From the NCBI GenBank assembly GCA_009787695.1, contig WQSW01000013.1:12076-53945 (forward strand): a DNA stretch of 41,870 nucleotides, read 5' to 3'. The translations under genes were made by a program, and so were the position numbers. Shown here one piece after another: positions 36,907 to 41,870 of this stretch (position 1 is its first letter; each line of letters opens with the position of its first letter). The stretch is from Treponema sp. GTDB taxonomy: Bacteria; Spirochaetota; Spirochaetia; Treponematales; Breznakiellaceae. The notes beneath the pieces were generated by a model that worked only from the letters and a program-made list of their open reading frames with translations, had not been told where the DNA came from and ran no database searches.

Positions 36907-38982
36907 TTATTTCTTTGCAAACATCGCTTTCATTTGAGCGATATATTTTGCAGCCTCTTCTTCTGATGCTTCTTCCTTTAACTTGTCGTTAATTTTTATC
37001 AATTCCTTAGGAATTTCATTTAAAAATGGGGAAGGGGAACACTCAACAGTATTTTGCAGTTTGCGTCTTTTTTTACAGCTTGTAATGTAGAGTTTTTCCT
37101 GCGCCCTTGTAATTGCAACATAAAAGAGGCGGCGCTCTTCTTCGATGCTCCCTGAATCTTCTTCATTCTCATCAAGGCTTTTTTCATGAGGGATAAGCCC
37201 GTCTTCTGCGCCTGCTATAAAAACAACGGGGAACTCCAATCCCTTTGCAGAGTGGATGGTCATAAGGTTTACTTTGCCTTCCTTGTCATCTTCGCCGTCG
37301 TCTCTTGTAATCAAACTGATGCGGTTTAACCAAGCATAAAGCCCTGCGTCAAGATTATCAGGGTCTGACTCCCAGTTTTGAATCATACGGATAAAATATT
37401 CGATGTTGCTGTATTTCCATCTTGCTTTTTTTTCATCTTTGTTATGTTCCATAACGAGGTAACTCCAATAATCAATCTCATCGATTAATTTATTAACGCA
37501 TTGCGATAATGACCAACTTCGTATTGTTTTTTCTTTGTCATCTTCATCTATAGAACGTCTTTCCAGAAAAAGACAGCGCATTTTTTCTATCATGGCGGAA
37601 AACTCTTCAAGTTCTGTCATCGCTTTAGCGTCTTGAAAAAGCTGTCCCTGACTTCTGGCGTAATTAACGCGCGTTATTGAAGCCCACAAACTTATGTGAT
37701 TTTTTTTTGTAATTTCGCTTAACATAGCGATTGTGGTTTTACCTATCCCGCGGCGGGGAGTGTTAATAATCCTAATGAGGCTTATATCATCATCAGGATT
37801 TGCTATTACCCGTAAATAGGAAATAATATCTTTAATTTCCTTGCGCTGAAAAAAACTTGTCCCTCCTGAAACGCGGTAGGGGATATTTTCTGCAAGAAAC
37901 GCTTCTTCTATGTTACGTGAAAGAGAGTTAGTCCTTGTTAAAACCCCGAAATGATGATAATTATAATCTTCCATTATTTTTAAAAGAGAAATTTGATTTG
38001 CGATAAACTCAGCCTCGTCAGTTTCATTTTCCGGGAGAAAAAGTTCTATGGGTTTTCCTCCTTCTTTCGGAGACCAGAGGTTTTTTCTCTTTCTGCTTTT
38101 GTTATGCGAAATAACACCGTTTGCCGCATCTAAAATTGTGGAAGTGGAGCGGTAGTTTTGTTCAAGTTTTATTTCGATAAGGGATGGAAAATCTTTCTCA
38201 AACTTTAAAATATTTTCGTAATTTGCCCCCCTCCATGAATAGATTGATTGATCATCATCTCCTACTACGCAGCAGTTTGCGTTTTCACCGCCTGCAAGAA
38301 GCTTCATCAATTTATACTGGATAAGGCTTGTATCCTGAAACTCATCTACCATTATATATTTAAATTTCTGCCTGTATTTTTGTAAAATTTCATCATTAGT
38401 TTGTAAAAGTTCCAAAGGGATAGTAAGAAGATCATCAAAATCTACAGCATTGAAAATTTTTAATGCACTCTGGTATTCGTTATAGACATTCTCTAAATCA
38501 AATGGAATGGAGTTGTCTTTCCAATCTGCTAATCCTGTTTTTATTTTTGAAAAAAACTGATTTAACTCATATAGATCAATTTTTTGATTGGCTAATTTAC
38601 ATTCTCTAAGCGATTCTTTAATAAGAGAAATTTTATCGGTTTCATCATAAACAGAAAAATTTCTTCTGTAGCCGAGAACTTCATGGTTATCTCTTATAAT
38701 TTCTAGCCCGAATGCATGAAAGGTGCTGACAGTAAGGCTTTGCAATTTCTTTTCTGTAAGTTCTTTAACTCTTGTCTGCATTTCACGCGCCGCTTTATTA
38801 GTAAAAGTGAGTGCAAGTATCGCAGACTGAGGAATTCCCTTTTCAAGCATATGCGCGATGCGGTAAGTTATAACCCTTGTTTTCCCTGAGCCTGCACCTG
38901 CAATAATTAAAACAGGTCCGTTGATTGAGCGAACCGCCTTTAACTGCGGTTCATTGAGCGCATCAATGTTGATCTTTGACAT
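36907..38982 (-). CDS. pcrA: UvrD/PcrA/Rep-family DNA helicase
   Basis: This 691-residue superfamily 1A helicase unwinds DNA 3' to 5' in repair and replication restart. The motifs are all present: AGAGSGKTRV (I), TFTNKAAREM (Ia), VDEFQDTS (II), GDDDQSIYSWRGA (III), QNYRST (IV), TIHSAKGLEFPVVF (V) and VAITRAQEKL (VI). The length is at the shorter end for PcrA/UvrD, and the C-terminal tail is short. Distinguishing PcrA from UvrD or Rep needs a tree, so the symbol is tentative. It begins 15 bases after rdgB on the same strand and ends the run that starts with acsC. Confidence 0.9.
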   Translation of the reverse strand: MSKINIDALNEPQLKAVRSINGPVLIIAGAGSGKTRVITYRIAHMLEKGIPQSAILALTFTNKAAREMQTRVKELTEKKLQSLTVSTFHAFGLEIIRDNHEVLGYRRNFSVYDETDKISLIKESLRECKLANQKIDLYELNQFFSKIKTGLADWKDNSIPFDLENVYNEYQSALKIFNAVDFDDLLTIPLELLQTNDEILQKYRQKFKYIMVDEFQDTSLIQYKLMKLLAGGENANCCVVGDDDQSIYSWRGANYENILKFEKDFPSLIEIKLEQNYRSTSTILDAANGVISHNKSRKRKNLWSPKEGGKPIELFLPENETDEAEFIANQISLLKIMEDYNYHHFGVLTRTNSLSRNIEEAFLAENIPYRVSGGTSFFQRKEIKDIISYLRVIANPDDDISLIRIINTPRRGIGKTTIAMLSEITKKNHISLWASITRVNYARSQGQLFQDAKAMTELEEFSAMIEKMRCLFLERRSIDEDDKEKTIRSWSLSQCVNKLIDEIDYWSYLVMEHNKDEKKARWKYSNIEYFIRMIQNWESDPDNLDAGLYAWLNRISLITRDDGEDDKEGKVNLMTIHSAKGLEFPVVFIAGAEDGLIPHEKSLDENEEDSGSIEEERRLFYVAITRAQEKLYITSCKKRRKLQNTVECSPSPFLNEIPKELIKINDKLKEEASEEEAAKYIAQMKAMFAKK

Positions 38983-38997
38983 ATATCTCCCAAATCT

Positions 38998-39600
38998 TTA
39001 TTTTAAATATTCTGCAATAAGTTTTCCCGCTTTCGCTCTGTGACTAATTTTATTTTTTTCTTCTGCTGATAGTTCTGCCAATGTGCGGTTAAACTCTGGT
39101 AAGAAAAAAATCGGATCGTAGCCGAAGCCGCCGTCCCCTCTTATTTCGCTTTTTTTTACTAAATGTCCTGTAAGAGTTTCTTGCACGATGATAAAACGGT
39201 CATTACCGAAAACAAGAGCCATCGCGCAAACAAAGTACGCGCTTCTTATTGGGTTATCTCCCAATTCGTCTAACAGCAAAAGATTACGCTGAGGGCTTTC
39301 AAGTTTTTTTCCGTTTGTTTGCCCGTAACGCGCAGATAAAACGCCGGGTCTGCCGCCAAGTGCGTCTACGCAAAGACCTGAGTCGTCCGCAATTACTAAG
39401 TCTGTATTACAATTCTCTTTAGTTATAAGTATTTTTTTTAACTCTTGCGCTTTTAATAATGCGTTTTCGCTGAAAGTTGCACCTGTTTCTTCCGGATCGA
39501 AAATTAATCCTTCTTCCGAAGGGATTAAAAGAGAAGCGCCTAGTATGGCAGATAATTCCTTCTTTTTATGTGCGTTATTTGTTGCAAACCATATTTTCAT
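38998..39600 (-). CDS. rdgB: XTP/dITP pyrophosphatase (RdgB/HAM1 family)
   Basis: This 200-residue enzyme hydrolyses non-canonical purine nucleotides such as dITP and XTP to monophosphates, keeping them out of DNA and RNA. The family start IWFATNNAHKKKEL, the DDSGLCVDALGGRPGVLSARY segment in parts (DDSGLCVDALGG, SARYG) and FGYDPIFFLPE with SHRAKA at the end are all present. The length is normal. No Shine-Dalgarno sequence is seen; a TATATT (complement of 39611-39616) ends ten bases before the ATG and could be a local -10 box. It sits 42 bases after acsV and 15 before the helicase gene. Confidence 0.94.
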   Translation of the reverse strand: MKIWFATNNAHKKKELSAILGASLLIPSEEGLIFDPEETGATFSENALLKAQELKKILITKENCNTDLVIADDSGLCVDALGGRPGVLSARYGQTNGKKLESPQRNLLLLDELGDNPIRSAYFVCAMALVFGNDRFIIVQETLTGHLVKKSEIRGDGGFGYDPIFFLPEFNRTLAELSAEEKNKISHRAKAGKLIAEYLK

Positions 39601-39642
39601 TATGTGTAATAATATAGTAAATTAATATTTTTGTAAATAATT

Positions 39643-41424
39643 TCATTCAAAAAGTTTTTTATCTGTATGAGGTAAAAATAACGCGCCTGTGTAGTGATCC
39701 ATATATTTTGCTTCGCTGCTTAAATCAATATAAGTGATTTTGGCGGTTAATTCATGCATCTTTTTTCGTTGTTCTTGCGAAACTAAGCAAAGATAGGCTC
39801 CTATTAATGAAGAGTTACCCAGAAATACAAATTTTTCATCGGGTAGACGCGGAAGCAAACCTATGGTTCTTGCATCTTCCAGATCTAGGAATCTGCCAAA
39901 GCCGCCTGCTACATAAACTTTATCTAAATCGTTAAACGACATATTTACACTGTCAAGCAAGGTTTGACAAGCGGAGAAAATCGCTCCTTTTGCGCGTATA
40001 AAATTGTCAATATCTGTTTCGTTGATGCTTATATTTTCGAATAACGCATATTCACCGTTTTTTTGGGAAAATTTCCCGGCAGAATCGATTATTCCGTTTT
40101 TAAAAAGTTCTGCAATTACAGAGATAATTCCGGAGCCGCAAATGCCGATAGGAGGCGCGCCGCCTATTGTTTGAATTTGCAAATTTTGTTTGTGCGTATT
40201 TAAGTTTGTATCTATTGATACTTTTTCTACTGCTCCTTTTTGAGCGCGAACTCCGTGTTTGATTCCTGCGCCTTCAAAAGCGGGTCCTGCTGAACAGGCG
40301 CAGGCGAAAATAAAATCGTCGTTTCCAAGTACGATCTCCCCATTAGTGCCTATGTCGATAAATAAAATAAGTTCTTTATTTGATTTATTTGTAAGTTTTG
40401 TACAAAGCAAGCCCGATGTAATATCGCCTCCGACATAACTTCCGACAGCCGGAGCGAAGAGGGCAGGGGCATTTTGACAAATATTAATTCCCAATAGATT
40501 TGCTGTGTAAATCTGCGGCTGGAAAACAGCTGGCGTGTAAGGTGAAAGCCTTAAATATTCAGGGATTACACCTAACAAAAGATGCGTCATTGTTGTGTTA
40601 CCTGCTAATGAGAGGCATAAAATTTGAGAAGGTTTAATTTCTGTTTTATTGCAAACATTATCAATCAATTCATTTATTGTATCTAAAATGCGTTTGCGCA
40701 ATTCGTTAAGATTTTTTTTTGCATAATTAATACGGCTTATTACATCTAAGCCGCACTCAATTTGTTTATTATATGTATTTTGTACTGCGATAATTTTTTT
40801 GCTTTCTAAATCAATCAGATAGATTGCAACTGTGGTTGTCCCTATGTCAACTGCAATACCGTAAGCAGAGGGTGTCTCTAAAGAAACGCAGTAAGCTGTA
40901 TTTTTGTTTAAATAGTAATATACAGTTAGTTCGCCGTCTTTTTCTCTTAATTTTTCAGGTAATTCGGCTAAAATGTTTAAAGGTATTTCTACATACTGAC
41001 ATTCAATTACTTTTTGAAAAGCTTTTATAAATCTATCTGCATCGGATAAGCCGTCTAAAAGAGCTGGTTTTGAAACTTGAAGATTAACTTTTTTTATAAA
41101 AGTTTCATCTGATATAATGTTTTGATAATATTTTGAAAGCGCTTGATCATCAAAATTTTCAAATCTGTCAATTTTATTTTCTGATTGATTAGAGAGAATT
41201 ACCGTTATCGGATATTCTGGAACAGATGTTTGGCAAATTAAAACAGATTGATCATTGTTCTCTTTAATTTGCACAAGGCATTTCTTACAAGTACCTTTGC
41301 CTCCGCATGGTGTTTCGATAAATACACCACCATGACGCGCCGCTTCTAAGAGAGATGAACCTTGCTTTGCTTCTATTGTGATAGGTTTGCTGTTATCTGC
41401 TGTTTTGAAAGTAATTATAGGCAT
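39643..41424 (-). CDS. acsV: Reductive activator of the corrinoid iron-sulfur protein (RACo/AcsV-like, DUF4445)
   Basis: This 593-residue protein has an N-terminal [2Fe-2S] ferredoxin domain with ligands C40-x5-C46-x2-C49 ... C64. A linker follows, then a large ASKHA-type ATPase region starting at about 185 (AVDIGTTTVAIYLID) with a second glycine-rich site (FIDIGTNGEIVLG). This is the architecture of RACo, which uses ATP to drive electron transfer and reduce inactive Co(II) cobalamin of the corrinoid Fe-S protein to Co(I) in the Wood-Ljungdahl pathway. The known RACo is somewhat longer (about 630 residues). The gene lies 47 bases after the gene for the large subunit of that target protein, which supports the call. 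DUF4445 proteins also activate other corrinoid proteins, so a broader role is possible. Confidence 0.88.
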   Translation of the reverse strand: MPIITFKTADNSKPITIEAKQGSSLLEAARHGGVFIETPCGGKGTCKKCLVQIKENNDQSVLICQTSVPEYPITVILSNQSENKIDRFENFDDQALSKYYQNIISDETFIKKVNLQVSKPALLDGLSDADRFIKAFQKVIECQYVEIPLNILAELPEKLREKDGELTVYYYLNKNTAYCVSLETPSAYGIAVDIGTTTVAIYLIDLESKKIIAVQNTYNKQIECGLDVISRINYAKKNLNELRKRILDTINELIDNVCNKTEIKPSQILCLSLAGNTTMTHLLLGVIPEYLRLSPYTPAVFQPQIYTANLLGINICQNAPALFAPAVGSYVGGDITSGLLCTKLTNKSNKELILFIDIGTNGEIVLGNDDFIFACACSAGPAFEGAGIKHGVRAQKGAVEKVSIDTNLNTHKQNLQIQTIGGAPPIGICGSGIISVIAELFKNGIIDSAGKFSQKNGEYALFENISINETDIDNFIRAKGAIFSACQTLLDSVNMSFNDLDKVYVAGGFGRFLDLEDARTIGLLPRLPDEKFVFLGNSSLIGAYLCLVSQEQRKKMHELTAKITYIDLSSEAKYMDHYTGALFLPHTDKKLFE

Positions 41425-41471
41425 AGGTAATTATATAATGTGTTAGTAAAGAGTATCAATGTATCAATTAA

Positions 41472-41870
41472 TTATTTCCCCAACACGCTCTTAATAAACC
41501 CTTCCATGTCCGCAGCCTCCGCAGGACCTACAAGAACTTTAAAGCCCGGAAGATTTTCTTCAAGCTCCCCCGATATTTGCGCGACATAGCCGGGTATTAC
41601 AATTTGGCGTGTGTCAACTTGATTTTCAAGATCGATTTCTTTGATAAACTTTGCGATGCTCGCTCCTGAAAATTTTCCCGCCGCCCAAGCTGTAAGTACG
41701 CTGAACCCTTCACATTCAGGGATTATAAGCCATGCGGAGATTCCTGAGTTTTCCACTTCGCCTGAAACTAAAAAGTAAGTTAGAGAGAAATTAGTCGTTA
41801 CAAAAATCGGAGATTTTCTGTCAGGCTCTCCGATTGCATAAAGTTTCGGTTCTACCTGTATCGGTTTTTG
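41472..41870 (-). CDS. acsC: Corrinoid iron-sulfur protein large subunit, C-terminal part (runs off the window)
   Basis: The frame is open from the window edge for 133 codons to the stop at 41472, so the 5' end is missing. An internal GTG at 41756 is not the start. The visible part reads LYAIGEPDRKSPIFVTTNFS, then VSGEVENSG, AWLIIPECEGFSVLTAWAAG, and IPGYVAQISGELEENLPGF with VLVGPAEA. This is the C-terminal cobamide-binding part of the acetyl-CoA pathway CFeSP gamma subunit (AcsC/CdhE), which carries the methyl group from methyltetrahydrofolate to acetyl-CoA synthase. The Fe-S domain would lie in the missing N-terminus. The activator gene acsV follows on the same strand. Confidence 0.9.
   Translation of the reverse strand, partial: QKPIQVEPKLYAIGEPDRKSPIFVTTNFSLTYFLVSGEVENSGISAWLIIPECEGFSVLTAWAAGKFSGASIAKFIKEIDLENQVDTRQIVIPGYVAQISGELEENLPGFKVLVGPAEAADMEGFIKSVLGK

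Noticed and set aside
41472-41756. A separate small 94-residue gene starting at GTG 41756
   Set aside because: The same frame stays open to the window edge and the upstream residues continue the corrinoid protein family, so it is the 3' end of acsC.

Overview
The window looks like a chromosomal segment of a low-GC treponeme-like spirochaete. The evidence is diderm features (LptF/LptG-type permeases, an outer-membrane barrel, a lipoprotein) and the packed translation cluster rimP-nusA-infB-rbfA ... truB-rpsO-pnp followed by dut-lptF-lptG-tgt. At the right edge lie the corrinoid Fe-S protein large subunit (acsC, partial) and its probable ATP-dependent reductive activator (acsV). These are Wood-Ljungdahl pathway genes, so an anaerobic, possibly acetogenic, gut-type Treponema is a reasonable inference; the species cannot be fixed from the sequence alone. 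I see no tRNA, rRNA, insertion sequence, integrase or CRISPR array, and no gene-free stretch longer than about 180 bp.

Layout. 1-1439 (+): tail of an ACT-domain protein and UPF0210, a commonly paired couple. 1492-4760 (+): an AAA/DUF4143 ATPase with a clear promoter, overlapped by a DUF362 protein, then a very AT-rich orphan membrane protein. 4768-10605 (-): aldolase, a radical SAM/SPASM protein and a heterodimeric ABC exporter with one degenerate ATP site. 10690-15764 (+): promoter, leader hairpin with a three-codon open frame, rimP, nusA (with an added zinc ribbon), infB, rbfA. 15771-22586: a module set between rbfA and truB, made of a LytTR-type response regulator, a 7-TM GHKL kinase and a free-standing membrane sensor (all -), facing an outer-membrane protein and a large repeat lipoprotein (both +). 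22636-32523 (+): truB, rpsO, pnp, dut, lptF, lptG, tgt, a HEAT-repeat protein, murB. 32539-36809 (-): a hybrid kinase phosphorelay with a tandem-receiver protein. 36814-41870 (-): acsC, acsV, rdgB and a UvrD/PcrA helicase, ended by a hairpin terminator.

The most interesting unit is the 15771-22586 module. Both + strand surface genes are preceded by a pair of direct repeats spaced exactly 21 bp, the architecture expected for LytTR-family regulators, and a LytTR regulator is encoded next to them. The simplest reading is a self-contained sensory circuit: a membrane Cache-like sensor and AgrC-like kinase, then a LytTR regulator, then two cell-surface proteins. It is placed inside an otherwise conserved essential operon.

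A second theme is start-site architecture. Several genes have no visible Shine-Dalgarno sequence and a -10-like hexamer only 5-12 bases before the start codon, which suggests leaderless or nearly leaderless mRNAs.
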